A DNA stretch of 64,000 bases from Marinilabiliales bacterium (lineage in GTDB: Bacteria; Bacteroidota; Bacteroidia; Bacteroidales; ML635J-15). Both the position numbers and the translations under genes were made by a program. This document shows, piece by piece, positions 19,861 to 29,094 of this stretch (its first letter is position 1; each line of letters begins with the position of its first letter). The notes under the pieces were generated by a model, which ran no database searches, had not been told where the DNA came from, and saw nothing but the letters and a program-made list of their open reading frames with translations. The DNA is taken from positions 24,843 to 88,842 of the forward strand of contig PKTB01000003.1 in assembly GCA_002869385.1 (NCBI GenBank). Reading direction: 5' to 3'.

Positions 19861-22266
19861 CTATTTTACAATTATTAAACGGCTATTATAATTGAAATTT
19901 TTGGAGCTTATGCTTAAACTATAAGTGCCAGAAGACAAATTCTGTGTATTTAATAAAACTCCATTATACAAAGAATCCGAATTCACAAGGAAAGTCTCAA
20001 CTACTACACCAGACTGACTATATACAGTTATTTTTAATTCCTTTTCACATATTATTTCAGAATCATTTATTCTTAGAAAAACATTTTCAGAAGCAGGATT
20101 TGGCCATAAAAACAACTTATTATCATTCATAGCTACGTCTTTATCCTTTGTCAATAGATCATGTAGATCATACTTCCATAAACCTCCACCTAATGTTCCA
20201 GCATATAGAATAGAATCATGACACTCTAATGAAAGAATAAACTTTCTTTCCATTCCAGCAGTGTCAAGAGCTTGCCAGTTATATTCCTCATCGTTGATAT
20301 TGGTATACCAAACTCCTTTACCAGTAATGGTATCTCTGGACGTAATAGTATATTGTCCACCTATTCCTACAAAAAGTAAATCTCCACAAATTGCGAACTC
20401 CATTGCATTATCATGAAGCCAGGCATCTTCTCTACTTTGCCAACAATCATCACTCCAGCTAATACCACCGTATGTATTATCATCAGTATTAATCAACCAA
20501 CCTCCATTTGCTGTGAACAACCTACAAGATTCGTTTTCATCAGTAGTAATTCTATATGTTAGTTTGTAGTTTTCAGCATCCCAAAGTGGTGATAAAGACC
20601 AATTATATCCCTTATCCTCACTAATAAACATACCGATTGTTGTAGCGGCATAAACCTTTGAATCATCAAACGGATCTACTTTTATATCCATAATCTGAAC
20701 GCCTGGGTACCATATTGAAGTCATCCCGAAACTTAGTCCACCATCTTCACTTAACCATATCCCATAAGTGCTATCTGGGCTTGCTCCTCCCGTACCTGCT
20801 AAAATAATTTGCTGGTCTTCGTCATATAATAACTCAAGGCAATTCACTGTCCTAAAATCAAAGTTTACTGAGGGTAACCAATTTACGCCAGCATCATTAC
20901 TCTCATAAAACACACCTTCTGAAGGATAATCATGTAATCCACCTGAATGCGCCATACCACAAGCATAAATCAAATTGTCGTTAACAGGATCTTGCTCAAA
21001 GTCAAAAAGTGATAACATTGTATGTTCATTTGTAGCAGTTTCCATTGACATTATACCTAAATAATCCCAAACTCCATTTTGAACATTCATCCTCGCCATT
21101 TGAGGTACATCTTTATATACTCCAAAAGAATTTATTGTGTAAATATATTCATAGTCATCAACTGACAAATGTTTTGTCCTAAAGCTTATATAATAATTTA
21201 ATCCATAATTTTTTTGAGTCCAGCTCTGTCCTTCATCAGAGCTTTTATAAATGCCACCACCACCATCACCAGTTGTATATAAAATTGATGGATTATTTGG
21301 ATCAATAGCTAAATCCTTAAGCATCAAATCATTTATGCCAGCACTCCTATATATCCAGTTATCACCTGAATCATCGGAAAAATAAACTCCAGGAGTTATT
21401 ACACAAGATTCAAAAACAGCAACATAAATTTTTGATGCATTAAAAGGATCTATTCTGATTGCCTCGATATTTGATTGGAATGAACGAAGAGAATCCCAGG
21501 TCACTCCTCCATCAGTTGTTAAATAAAGAGTACCATCTAAATAATAATTCTCAGCCTGGTAAAATGCACAGGCATAAATTGAATCTGCACCATTCCATGC
21601 AATTGCAGCTGTGGGGACTCCAGGGACTGCATCTTTTATAGGACCTAGTAATTCCCAATCCACACCTCCGTTTTCCGTATAAAAAACTCCTGACCCACAA
21701 GAGGCAATGACTTTCTGAGAGTCCTCTTGTGAGATTATTATTTCTGTCATTAGATTTGGCGACAATCCTATTTGAGTAAAGCTTAGACCTCCGTCAATTG
21801 ATTTAAAAACACCATAACCTGTCCCATCCCATGCTAGACTGCCTGTACCAATATAAATAACATTTGCATTATTCGGATCGCAAGCTAAACTATGAATTAT
21901 AGTATCTTGAAATGCAATTCTTTCCCAGGTAAGACCTTTATCAGTAGTTTTCAATAAACCATTAGAACTACCAGCATAAGCAATATTTATATCTGTATAG
22001 TTAAAACCAAAACACAATACCTGTTGCATGTGCATTCCAACATATTCCCAGTTTTCACCAGCATCCAAAGATCTATAAATACCTCCTTTAATATCTCCGC
22101 CTGTTAAAATAAAATCAGAGTCAATCGGTGAAATACCCAATGAAACGTTAAATACTCCCTCTACTCCTGTGTTTATCCATTGTGAATATGCTACAAGTGA
22201 GACAAATAAAAATAGCAGCAAAAATATCTTTTTACTATGTTTTAATAATCTTAATTCTAGTTTCAT
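19861..22266 (-). CDS. T9SS-sorted BNR/sortilin-type beta-propeller protein
   Basis: 801 residues from the ATG at 22266, which is followed by a signal peptide (SKKIFLLLFLFVSLVAYSQ); a start at 22284 is also possible. The body is a run of repeats with the Asp-box signature S-x-D-x-G-x-x-W and neighbours (SLDAGENWEYVG, TTDKGLTWERI, SIDGGLSFTQIG, TTDGGVTWDSL, SDDSGDNWIYRS, SSDEGQSWTQKN, SNDAGVNWLPS, SEDKGYNWSLS). These are characteristic of BNR/VPS10-like propellers, and two tandem propellers fit the length. The C-terminal ~85 residues are a T9SS sorting domain (LWPNPASENVFLRI ... NLSSGTYSLSIS ... RLIIVK). It is probably a surface or secreted binding protein; nothing identifies a catalytic site. 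Confidence 0.85.
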   Translation of the reverse strand: MKLELRLLKHSKKIFLLLFLFVSLVAYSQWINTGVEGVFNVSLGISPIDSDFILTGGDIKGGIYRSLDAGENWEYVGMHMQQVLCFGFNYTDINIAYAGSSNGLLKTTDKGLTWERIAFQDTIIHSLACDPNNANVIYIGTGSLAWDGTGYGVFKSIDGGLSFTQIGLSPNLMTEIIISQEDSQKVIASCGSGVFYTENGGVDWELLGPIKDAVPGVPTAAIAWNGADSIYACAFYQAENYYLDGTLYLTTDGGVTWDSLRSFQSNIEAIRIDPFNASKIYVAVFESCVITPGVYFSDDSGDNWIYRSAGINDLMLKDLAIDPNNPSILYTTGDGGGGIYKSSDEGQSWTQKNYGLNYYISFRTKHLSVDDYEYIYTINSFGVYKDVPQMARMNVQNGVWDYLGIMSMETATNEHTMLSLFDFEQDPVNDNLIYACGMAHSGGLHDYPSEGVFYESNDAGVNWLPSVNFDFRTVNCLELLYDEDQQIILAGTGGASPDSTYGIWLSEDGGLSFGMTSIWYPGVQIMDIKVDPFDDSKVYAATTIGMFISEDKGYNWSLSPLWDAENYKLTYRITTDENESCRLFTANGGWLINTDDNTYGGISWSDDCWQSREDAWLHDNAMEFAICGDLLFVGIGGQYTITSRDTITGKGVWYTNINDEEYNWQALDTAGMERKFILSLECHDSILYAGTLGGGLWKYDLHDLLTKDKDVAMNDNKLFLWPNPASENVFLRINDSEIICEKELKITVYSQSGVVVETFLVNSDSLYNGVLLNTQNLSSGTYSLSISSKNFNYNSRLIIVK

Positions 22267-22353
22267 GGCGATTTTTAACCACAATTTACAAATTTTTAGA
22301 TTATCAACAAAACATAAAGAAAATTATTGCTGCTATCTATGATTATGATGATT

Positions 22354-23265
22354 TTATCTTACAGCATCCATCTTAACCCAAGAACTGGCATTCATATCTC
22401 TGTTATAAACAGATTTATCTGATAATGCAATAACATAAAATACATCTCCATTAGGTTTTACATAAGATGATACTTTTTCAATTGTACCATTAACACCATC
22501 TGTAGATACTCTAGCCCATGTGCTACCATCAGTCTTAGATGACCATATTGTATTATCATTCAAGAGTAATATAAAATATGAATCCCCATTTGGGGTTGTA
22601 TATGCAGATATCTCCTTTGCATTAAAGCTACTATGAAGTGCATCTGCATTAACTTTTGACCAGCTACTATTAGTTGCAGGTTCTGACCACCAAATTTCAT
22701 TATTTGATAAAACGACAATAATTCTAGCGTTTGAATTAGGAGTTACATATGTTGATAATAATTTAATATCATGGACTTTCATTGCATCTGCCAAATAGAT
22801 GCAAGACCATATATTTGGATTATCATTTGTACACCAGATTGTATTATCAGAACATGAAATTACAAAACGCATATCGTTTTGCTGCTTTAAGTAAGCTGCT
22901 AATTGATTAACAACATAACCTTTAGGTAAGGATCCAATATTTACTTCCTCCCAATTTACATTCTCAGGATCTGAGCTCCATATTGAATTATCTGCTAACG
23001 AAATTGCATACATTGATTTACCATTTGATTTACCATAGGCATATAAATACTTAATCCCTTTACCGTTCTTTGTAATGTCCTCTGTACTTACCTTATTCCA
23101 ACCAGATTTTCCAGGCTCTGCCCAGAAAACTGTATTATCACTTAAAGAAACAATAATTTTAGCTTTTCCATTAGGTCTTACAATAGAGGTTAAATTCGTA
23201 ACAGATTGAGAAAAAACAGAAACACTAAATAATGCTATTGCTAGTACTAAAATAATCTTTTTCAT
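22354..23265 (-). CDS. Exported BNR-like repeat protein
   Basis: 303 residues. A signal peptide (LALVIALFSVSVFSQ-like, ending SVFSQ) is followed by six repeats of ~46 residues. Each has a D-N-T/S-I-W/F core and a later W-x-K/R-V-S/N segment (DNTVFWAEPGKSGWNKVS, DNSIWSSDPENVNWEEVN, DNTIWCTNDNPNIWSC, NNEIWWSEPATNSSWSKV, DNTIWSSKTDGSTWARVS, DKSVYNRDMNASSWVKM). Six units would close a six-bladed beta-propeller. There is no T9SS signal, lipobox or catalytic motif. It has its own two-box promoter. Function is unknown; ligand binding is likely from the fold. Confidence 0.75.
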   Translation of the reverse strand: MKKIILVLAIALFSVSVFSQSVTNLTSIVRPNGKAKIIVSLSDNTVFWAEPGKSGWNKVSTEDITKNGKGIKYLYAYGKSNGKSMYAISLADNSIWSSDPENVNWEEVNIGSLPKGYVVNQLAAYLKQQNDMRFVISCSDNTIWCTNDNPNIWSCIYLADAMKVHDIKLLSTYVTPNSNARIIVVLSNNEIWWSEPATNSSWSKVNADALHSSFNAKEISAYTTPNGDSYFILLLNDNTIWSSKTDGSTWARVSTDGVNGTIEKVSSYVKPNGDVFYVIALSDKSVYNRDMNASSWVKMDAVR

Positions 23266-23319
23266 AATTTTTTATTTAAATATTAAATTTCTTTGGGTTA
23301 ATCCCTTTTTTTAAGGAAA

Positions 23320-23350
23320 CAAATTTATCAAAAACGATACCAAGTTCAAA
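23320..23350 (-). promoter_or_regulatory. Promoter (TTTG-19-TAAATTTG) of the BNR-like gene
   Basis: Minus-strand -7 box at 23320-23327 and -33 TTTG at 23347-23350, separated by 19 bases, the ideal Bacteroidota spacing. The 55-base leader before the ATG contains a GGGTTAATCCC palindrome. Confidence 0.65.
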
Positions 23351-23381
23351 CTATTTCAATAAAATAAGATTCTCATAAGGA

Positions 23382-23945
23382 TTATATGATTTCTATCCTG
23401 TATTTTGTCAACAAACCAGAAATTCCTGAACTTGAAAATTTAGCGCTTTTCAACATATTATTCTCTGGGTCTATCACATAATTCTCAGCATTTGTAAAGT
23501 CAGCTTTTTCTAAATTTGTATTATCAAATATTGCATTTTCGAGATCAGTAGAGTCAAAATTTGATTCGGAAATATCACAATCGCTAAAATCTACACCTTT
23601 CAAACTGCAATTAATAAATCTTGTCCGTTTAATTTTTGTATTGTAAAATACTGAATGATCTAAAATACAGTTTTCGAAATTAAACGAAAGCCCAATACCA
23701 TTACACTCATCAAAATGCAACCCTAATAATTTACAATTTCTAAAAATGACATCTCTGAAGGCTGCTTTAAGAACTTTCGAATTGCTAAAATCACAATCAA
23801 CAAATTCGCAGTCCATAAAGATGGTTTCCTTTAAACTAATACCTGAAAAATCACAATTAATAAACTTACAGCTTTCAAATTCACTTTTTTCAAGTGGTTC
23901 TTTGATATTATTTATACTAGTAAACTCCTTTTCGTACTGATACAT
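23382..23945 (-). CDS. Pentapeptide-repeat protein (right-handed beta-helix)
   Basis: 187 residues without signal peptide. From residue ~20 to 155 nearly every fifth position is Phe/Leu, preceded at i-2 by Cys, Ala, Ser or Asn (FESCKFINCDFSG, FMDCEFVDCDFSN, FINCSLKGVDFSD, ENAIFDNTNLEKADF). This predicts a quadrilateral right-handed beta-helix of about 30 units. The Cys/Asp-rich faces and C-terminal cap (ENYVIDPENNMLKSAKFS) resemble the Qnr/MfpA class that mimics DNA and shields gyrase, and similar proteins are common in Bacteroidota. Gyrase binding is an inference. It lies twelve bases downstream of the small gene 23958-24173, on the same strand as the ferredoxin-nitroreductase. Confidence 0.85.
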   Translation of the reverse strand: MYQYEKEFTSINNIKEPLEKSEFESCKFINCDFSGISLKETIFMDCEFVDCDFSNSKVLKAAFRDVIFRNCKLLGLHFDECNGIGLSFNFENCILDHSVFYNTKIKRTRFINCSLKGVDFSDCDISESNFDSTDLENAIFDNTNLEKADFTNAENYVIDPENNMLKSAKFSSSGISGLLTKYRIEII

Positions 23946-23957
23946 TTTATGCTACTT

Positions 23958-24173
23958 TTATTTATTTCTTAACTTATATCCTGCTTTCAACATAATCTGT
24001 TTCTCCTCATCGCGGGCCTCAACTAAAATACAATCCTCTGCGGGCACTTGTATTTGCACAGTAACATCAACGAATTCAATCGTATATTCTTTTTCTCGCG
24101 AAAACATAGATGACATTAAGACAAGCTTGGCCTCTTTAGTTTCATAATTAAACAATGGGTGTTTGATTTTCAT
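23958..24173 (-). CDS. Small cytoplasmic protein of unknown function
   Basis: 71 residues, no signal or TM segment, beta-rich and charged (TKEAKLVLMSSMFSREKEYTIEFVDVTVQIQVP). Not recognised. Its start codon overlaps the stop of the nitroreductase gene by one base (TAATG), which argues that it is translated and functionally tied to that gene. Confidence 0.65.
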   Translation of the reverse strand: MKIKHPLFNYETKEAKLVLMSSMFSREKEYTIEFVDVTVQIQVPAEDCILVEARDEEKQIMLKAGYKLRNK

Positions 24174-25054
24174 TATGAGATAATTTTTACACTTTTTAAT
24201 TCTCTTTTTATTCCCCGATGATACTTGTATTTAGGATACCCCAATATCAAGGATATCACCGAATTATGCTTATCGGGAATTTCATAAATCTTTCTTAGTT
24301 CCGGGGACTTATTTAATGCAGCAGGCACAAGTCCGACAATTGTTGCACCAATACCTAATGCATGTGCTGCTATACTTGCATAACTTACCATTATAAAGGC
24401 ATCTTCAACATGTTCCTCTGAATCATAAGGTGCATGAAAAATCATTAATGTATATGCTCCCCTTGTTATTCCATCATAATCATCCGAAAAATTCTGATAA
24501 ACTCCTTTTTCTATTCTTGGTAAAAGATGATTCTTCAATGTATTTAATGTTGCTTCACCTTTACGTTTCTTTATAATTCTTCTCATAAATGGATTATGCA
24601 ACCATTTCCCAAGTTTGTCGAAGAACTCGGACATTAAAGGAATCCCCTCCATTATCTTTTCACGACTATTAAGAATTGTAATTTCAACATTATGATGTGC
24701 ATCTCCATGAGGCACATTTGAAATAGCATTAATAATTTTATTCAAATCTTCCTGACATAATGGTTTGTGCTTAAATTGTCTCACAGATCTTCGCGATTCT
24801 AAGAGAGATAAAAAATCATCAGCTCGTGTAATCTCAAAGAAATCATCTGCATAATTCATCCCTTTTGCAAATACTGATTTTGTCTTACATACAGCCATAC
24901 ATTGCCCACAACCCAGACACAAATCTAAATTATTACTATTAAAATCAATACTACCGTCATCTAACTTTTCAATTACCAATGCTGGACATACAGCTTCACA
25001 TATTCCGCATTGTGAACAAGTTGACTTTTCAATATAAAAACTATTTACAGGCAT
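24173..25054 (-). CDS. Ferredoxin-nitroreductase fusion protein
   Basis: 293 residues. The N-terminus carries two complete 4Fe-4S motifs, CxxCxxCxxxCP with Cys 13, 16, 19, 23 and CxxCxxCxxxC with Cys 46, 49, 52, 56. From residue ~85 it becomes an FMN nitroreductase-fold domain starting LLESRRSVRQFKHKPL, with the FMN-contacting arginines RRSVRQF and a C-terminal VISLILGYPKYKYHRG. The family reduces nitro or quinone-type substrates, taking electrons through its own ferredoxin-like head. The physiological substrate is not known. It is followed with one-base overlap by a 71-residue gene and then by the pentapeptide protein. Confidence 0.9.
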   Translation of the reverse strand: MPVNSFYIEKSTCSQCGICEAVCPALVIEKLDDGSIDFNSNNLDLCLGCGQCMAVCKTKSVFAKGMNYADDFFEITRADDFLSLLESRRSVRQFKHKPLCQEDLNKIINAISNVPHGDAHHNVEITILNSREKIMEGIPLMSEFFDKLGKWLHNPFMRRIIKKRKGEATLNTLKNHLLPRIEKGVYQNFSDDYDGITRGAYTLMIFHAPYDSEEHVEDAFIMVSYASIAAHALGIGATIVGLVPAALNKSPELRKIYEIPDKHNSVISLILGYPKYKYHRGIKRELKSVKIIS

Positions 25055-25106
25055 TTTATTTTAGTTTTATTTCAAGTATCACCTATGAGAACAAACTCAA
25101 TTTACA

Positions 25107-25712
25107 TTATGATTCATAACTCTTTTTAATATCTATGACTCTTGTTTTTGAAATTACATCATGCCAACCATTAACATCGGAGCCAAAGAAAGAAAAAGCC
25201 TCAAATGGAATAAAACGGCATATTGATCTAACAAAAACACTATACATTGGTGGTTTATTACCATCATATGTTACTACTTTAGTAGCTGTTATATACTTTG
25301 CCACTGATCTTCCTGTTGTAGCTTCCATCAAAGTATAATATATTACACCTACTATAAAGGCAAAAGCATAATTAAACAGTTTACTTTCCAGTGGTATACT
25401 CCTCAAGAATACGGGAGCAAATGTTGCTAATATTATTCCTAAAGATAGGGCTGTAGCATAGATTAAACATAGTAAAACAATTTGGTCTATTAGATAATTA
25501 AAAAACCTTTTACCAATACTTGCCAATTTAGCTTCAACTTCACCTTCTGCTTGTCTGTTTTCGTATTCATTTAGTTTTTTGGCATCTTCAATGTACTGTT
25601 TACAATGCTCAGCAAAATCAGGCTTTTCACTGGTTAAACCACAAACCAAACCCAATTCAGGATTAAACGATCTGTTTTTACATGTTTTGCACATTTTCAA
25701 TCGATCATTCAT
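25107..25712 (-). CDS. RDD-family membrane protein with N-terminal cysteine cluster
   Basis: 201 residues. Residues 1-45 hold Cys8, Cys11, Cys24 and Cys37 in a zinc-ribbon-like spacing (MCKTCKNRSFNPELGLVCG). Residues ~65-200 are an RDD domain: GKRFFNYLIDQIVLLCLIY with the defining Arg and Asp, then two further TM segments and TTGRSVAKYITATKVV. RDD proteins are poorly characterised membrane proteins, some linked to ion transport. It is monocistronic or weakly linked to the downstream nitroreductase gene (52-base gap). Confidence 0.85.
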   Translation of the reverse strand: MNDRLKMCKTCKNRSFNPELGLVCGLTSEKPDFAEHCKQYIEDAKKLNEYENRQAEGEVEAKLASIGKRFFNYLIDQIVLLCLIYATALSLGIILATFAPVFLRSIPLESKLFNYAFAFIVGVIYYTLMEATTGRSVAKYITATKVVTYDGNKPPMYSVFVRSICRFIPFEAFSFFGSDVNGWHDVISKTRVIDIKKSYES

Positions 25713-25806
25713 ATTATAAATGCATTATCAAAATAAATAAAAGCTCTATAAAAATAAAAACTAATAATAATATAAACAAGTTTTTGAAATATGTATTTAA
25801 GAAAGT

Positions 25807-26856
25807 TTATTCAGATTTACTCATTGTAAATGCAATAGTCGTTCCTAGCCCCAATGTACTTCTTACATTTACAGTTTGTTCGTGAGCATCAATAATATGT
25901 TTAACTATAGCTAAACCTAAACCAGAGCCTCCTGAATTTAAAGATCTACTTTTATCTACCCGATAAAACCTTTCGAAAACTCTTGGTAAATCTTCCTCAG
26001 GAATTCCAATTCCATCATCAGTTATTTCAACCAATATACTTTTATCCATTTCAAAAAACTCAGCCTTTATATTACCGTTTTCATCATTATAATGAATAGC
26101 ATTAATAAAAAGATTTGTAAATACCTGACGCATAAATTCTCTGTCTGCATTAACAAAAAAAGACTTCTCATAATGCTTAATTACATCTATTTTTACACTT
26201 TTAGCTAGATAAATTTCTTCTAAAGATTCGATAATCTCGTTGCAAAAAACTATCGGACTAAAAGATTCCAAACGCAACTTTAATTGTCCCGATTCAAGCC
26301 TGGTTATTAAATCAAGGTCATTAACAATAGTTGTCATCCGATTAATGTTTTTTTCTATTTTTTTCAGATACTTTTTATTGATACTTTCATCTTCTAACCC
26401 ACCTTCAAGAAGAGTTAGGGTATATCCCTGAATATTAAAGATTGGGGTTTTTAACTCGTGTGAAACATTACCAACAAATTCTTTGCGATAATTATTCATC
26501 TCTCTCATACGATTCATTTCTTTTTCCTGTTCATCAGCCCATTTACTAACATCATCTTCTACCTTAGAAATTAAATCTAAATTATGATCTAAAGAAATTG
26601 CATGACCTGTTTTACCTGTTTTTCTTTTATTGATTGTCTTATAGATTAGACGAATACGATTATAAAGATAATTAAACAATAAATATCTTAAAATGAAGAA
26701 TGAAACCAACATACAAACAAATGATGTTGCCAGAATTATTCCAATATTTAAATCTAGACTAAAAATAAAACTACTTATAAATAGAGTCCCAAAAACTGAT
26801 CCTCCAATTATAGCGGAATATAAAAGGGATAAATTATTTGCACTATAGTTTGTCAA
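25807..26856 (-). CDS. Sensor histidine kinase, PhoR type
   Basis: 349 residues. Two TM segments (~residues 12-32 and 38-62) with almost no periplasmic loop suggest sensing in the membrane or from the cytoplasmic side. A DHp domain has the phosphorylated His133 in VSHELKTPIFNIQGY. The ATP-binding domain has the N box (FTNLFINAIHYNDENG), the G1 box (DDGIGIPEED), the F box (FERFYRVDKSRS) and the G2 box (GGSGLGLAIVKHI). No HAMP or PAS domain is evident. It lies 19 bases downstream of the response-regulator gene, its clear partner. Targets are unknown; the adjacent polysaccharide locus is a candidate only by proximity. Confidence 0.9.
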   Translation of the reverse strand: MTNYSANNLSLLYSAIIGGSVFGTLFISSFIFSLDLNIGIILATSFVCMLVSFFILRYLLFNYLYNRIRLIYKTINKRKTGKTGHAISLDHNLDLISKVEDDVSKWADEQEKEMNRMREMNNYRKEFVGNVSHELKTPIFNIQGYTLTLLEGGLEDESINKKYLKKIEKNINRMTTIVNDLDLITRLESGQLKLRLESFSPIVFCNEIIESLEEIYLAKSVKIDVIKHYEKSFFVNADREFMRQVFTNLFINAIHYNDENGNIKAEFFEMDKSILVEITDDGIGIPEEDLPRVFERFYRVDKSRSLNSGGSGLGLAIVKHIIDAHEQTVNVRSTLGLGTTIAFTMSKSE

Positions 26857-26875
26857 AGGTTAAAATATTCTATAT

Positions 26876-27562
26876 TTAAATACTTAATTTATATCCCACA
26901 CCTTTAAGTGTTGTGATATACTCTCCACCTATCTTCTCTCTTAACTTTCTAATATGTACATCTATAGTTCTATCTCCAACAACAACATCTGAGCCCCAAA
27001 CATTATTATAGATTTCATCGCGTGTAAACACTTTTCCCGGATCAGATACTAATAATTTCAGAAGAAGAAATTCCTTTTTGGCAAGTTGAATATTTTCACC
27101 ATTAACGGAGACGTCTCTTGTTTCAAAATTTATTTTGAGAAAATCTGATTCAAATGTTTTAACTGCTTTAGGTTCTGCAATCTTATTGGCACGTCGTAAT
27201 AAAGCGTCAATTTTTTTCAGAAAAACATTTGGTTGAATTGGCTTAGTAATATAATCATCAGCACCGGCATCAAATCCTGCTATTTGAGAGTAATCTTCTC
27301 CTCTGGCTGTTAAAAATGTAACTATTACATCTTTCAAGTCTTCTTTGGTGCGTAATATTTCACACACCTGAATACCATCTTTCCCCGGCATCATAATATC
27401 AAGAATTATTAAATCCGGCTGATTTGATTCTGCTAATATAATAGCTTCGTCTCCATTATAAGCATTTGACACTTCATATCCAGATTTCTCCAAGTTATAA
27501 GTCATAAACTCCTGGATATCCGGATCATCGTCAACAAGTAGGATTTTTGCTTTTACTGACAT
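26876..27562 (-). CDS. Response regulator, OmpR/PhoB family
   Basis: 228 residues. The receiver domain has the acidic pair in LLVDDDPD, phospho-acceptor Asp55 in LIILDIMMPGKDG, the conserved Thr in VTFLTARGED and Lys in DDYITKPI. The C-terminal winged helix begins FLKINFETRDV and includes KKEFLLLKLLVSDPGKVFTRDEIYNNVWG and RTIDVHIRKLREKIG, the classical OmpR-type recognition helix region. It pairs with the downstream kinase in one operon. Confidence 0.95.
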   Translation of the reverse strand: MSVKAKILLVDDDPDIQEFMTYNLEKSGYEVSNAYNGDEAIILAESNQPDLIILDIMMPGKDGIQVCEILRTKEDLKDVIVTFLTARGEDYSQIAGFDAGADDYITKPIQPNVFLKKIDALLRRANKIAEPKAVKTFESDFLKINFETRDVSVNGENIQLAKKEFLLLKLLVSDPGKVFTRDEIYNNVWGSDVVVGDRTIDVHIRKLREKIGGEYITTLKGVGYKLSI

Positions 27563-27670
27563 AACAAGCTGTCTAACTTTTCTTTTTATTCTGCATAAAA
27601 GTACGAAATTTTATAAATAGTTCACAATCAATCTATGAACATTTAATTATTACTTAACAATGGGGGAAAA

Positions 27671-29092
27671 TTAAAAACGGAAATATATGAAAGGATTAAA
27701 TCCTGATGATGTAATTGAACCAGCACAAAGCACAAGTAATATTATGACAATAACAGCCATAACGAGATATCCTGATACCGAGTAGTCACCAAAAAAGACT
27801 TTTTGTTCTAGTTTATATCCGGGTTTAAAGGCTGTAATAAAACTAAATAAGGTAGCAATGATAAAAATAGTCCAAAACTCAATATCTGGCTCAATTATTA
27901 AACCTCCTTTAAAGGTAAACATTTTTGCAATATAATCTGCTGCAAAATCCATTGTTAAAGATCGGAAAATCACCCAACCAACAACAGTAACCAGAAATGT
28001 TAAAACAATTGACGGCAGTTTACCAATTTTATCCAGAAACTTCATTAAGAATAATCTGTCAAGAATTAAAAACAATCCATGGAATGCTCCCCAAGCAACA
28101 AATGTCCATGATGCACCATGCCATAATCCTGATATTAAAAAGACGAACCATAAATTAAAATAGAGACGAAAATTTGAATTGACTCTATTCCCACCTAAAG
28201 GGATGTATAGGTAATCTTTCATCCATCTCCCTAAGGTCATATGCCATCTTCTCCAGAATTCAGAAATTGACCGGCTCACATAAGGATTATTAAAGTTTTC
28301 GGGGAATTTAAAGCCTATCATCTTACCTAAACCTATCGCCATATCAGAATAACCGGAGAAATCAAAATAAATCTGGAAAGTATACGCCAAAACTCCAATC
28401 CATGCGGTTGAGGTTGATATTGCGTTCGGATCTAAGCTAAATATTTTATCAGCTTCTGCACCCATTACATTAGCAATAAGAACTTTTTTTGCCAAACCAA
28501 TAATAAAACGATAAAAACCTTTTATACGATTATCTACATTTTCGTTCTGCTCTCTGTTTGTAAGCTGATCTGCAATCTCGCTATATCGCACAATAGGACC
28601 TGCTATCAACTGAGGGAACAATAAGATATATAGAAAAAGGTCTGATACCTTATCTAAGGGCTTATGTTTACCTCTAAAAACATCAATGGTGTAGGTAAAC
28701 TTCTGAAATGTAAAGAATGAAATTCCTATAGGCAAAACAATCTTAGCCATTGAAATTGAGCCAATACCGATTGTATTTAATAGTGCATTAAGATTATCTA
28801 CGAAGAAATTTGCATATTTAAAATATGCCAATAACCCTATATTCAGAATAACTGAGAGAACTAAGTAAACTTTTTTTGTTTTCCCCTCAGAATTGTACAT
28901 TTGACGTACTAAATAAAAGTCTGCCAGAATTGATCCTAAAACAACAAAAATAAAACGTGGTGCTCCCCATGCATAAAAAATGACACTGGCAAACAGTGCA
29001 ACATAGTTTTTGTATTTTTTATCTGCAAGAAAATACAATCCAAGAAATATCGGAAGAAAATAAAAAATAAATATGTTGCTACTAAATACCAT
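27671..29092 (-). CDS. MBOAT-family O-acyltransferase (AlgI-like)
   Basis: 473 residues, about ten or more TM segments. It carries the MBOAT/AlgI signature: IYFDFSGYSDMAIGLG, FNNPYVSRSISEFWRRWHMTLGRWMKDYLYIPLGG and the catalytic His325 in SGLWHGASWTFVAWG. Proteins of this family pass acetyl or other acyl groups across the inner membrane to modify polysaccharides; AlgI for alginate and DltB for teichoic acid are known examples. No SGNH partner (AlgJ/AlgX/DltD type) is encoded nearby. Two bases separate it from the GH16-like lipoprotein gene upstream, so they are co-transcribed and probably work on the same polymer. Confidence 0.93.
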   Translation of the reverse strand: MVFSSNIFIFYFLPIFLGLYFLADKKYKNYVALFASVIFYAWGAPRFIFVVLGSILADFYLVRQMYNSEGKTKKVYLVLSVILNIGLLAYFKYANFFVDNLNALLNTIGIGSISMAKIVLPIGISFFTFQKFTYTIDVFRGKHKPLDKVSDLFLYILLFPQLIAGPIVRYSEIADQLTNREQNENVDNRIKGFYRFIIGLAKKVLIANVMGAEADKIFSLDPNAISTSTAWIGVLAYTFQIYFDFSGYSDMAIGLGKMIGFKFPENFNNPYVSRSISEFWRRWHMTLGRWMKDYLYIPLGGNRVNSNFRLYFNLWFVFLISGLWHGASWTFVAWGAFHGLFLILDRLFLMKFLDKIGKLPSIVLTFLVTVVGWVIFRSLTMDFAADYIAKMFTFKGGLIIEPDIEFWTIFIIATLFSFITAFKPGYKLEQKVFFGDYSVSGYLVMAVIVIILLVLCAGSITSSGFNPFIYFRF

Positions 29093-29094
29093 AA

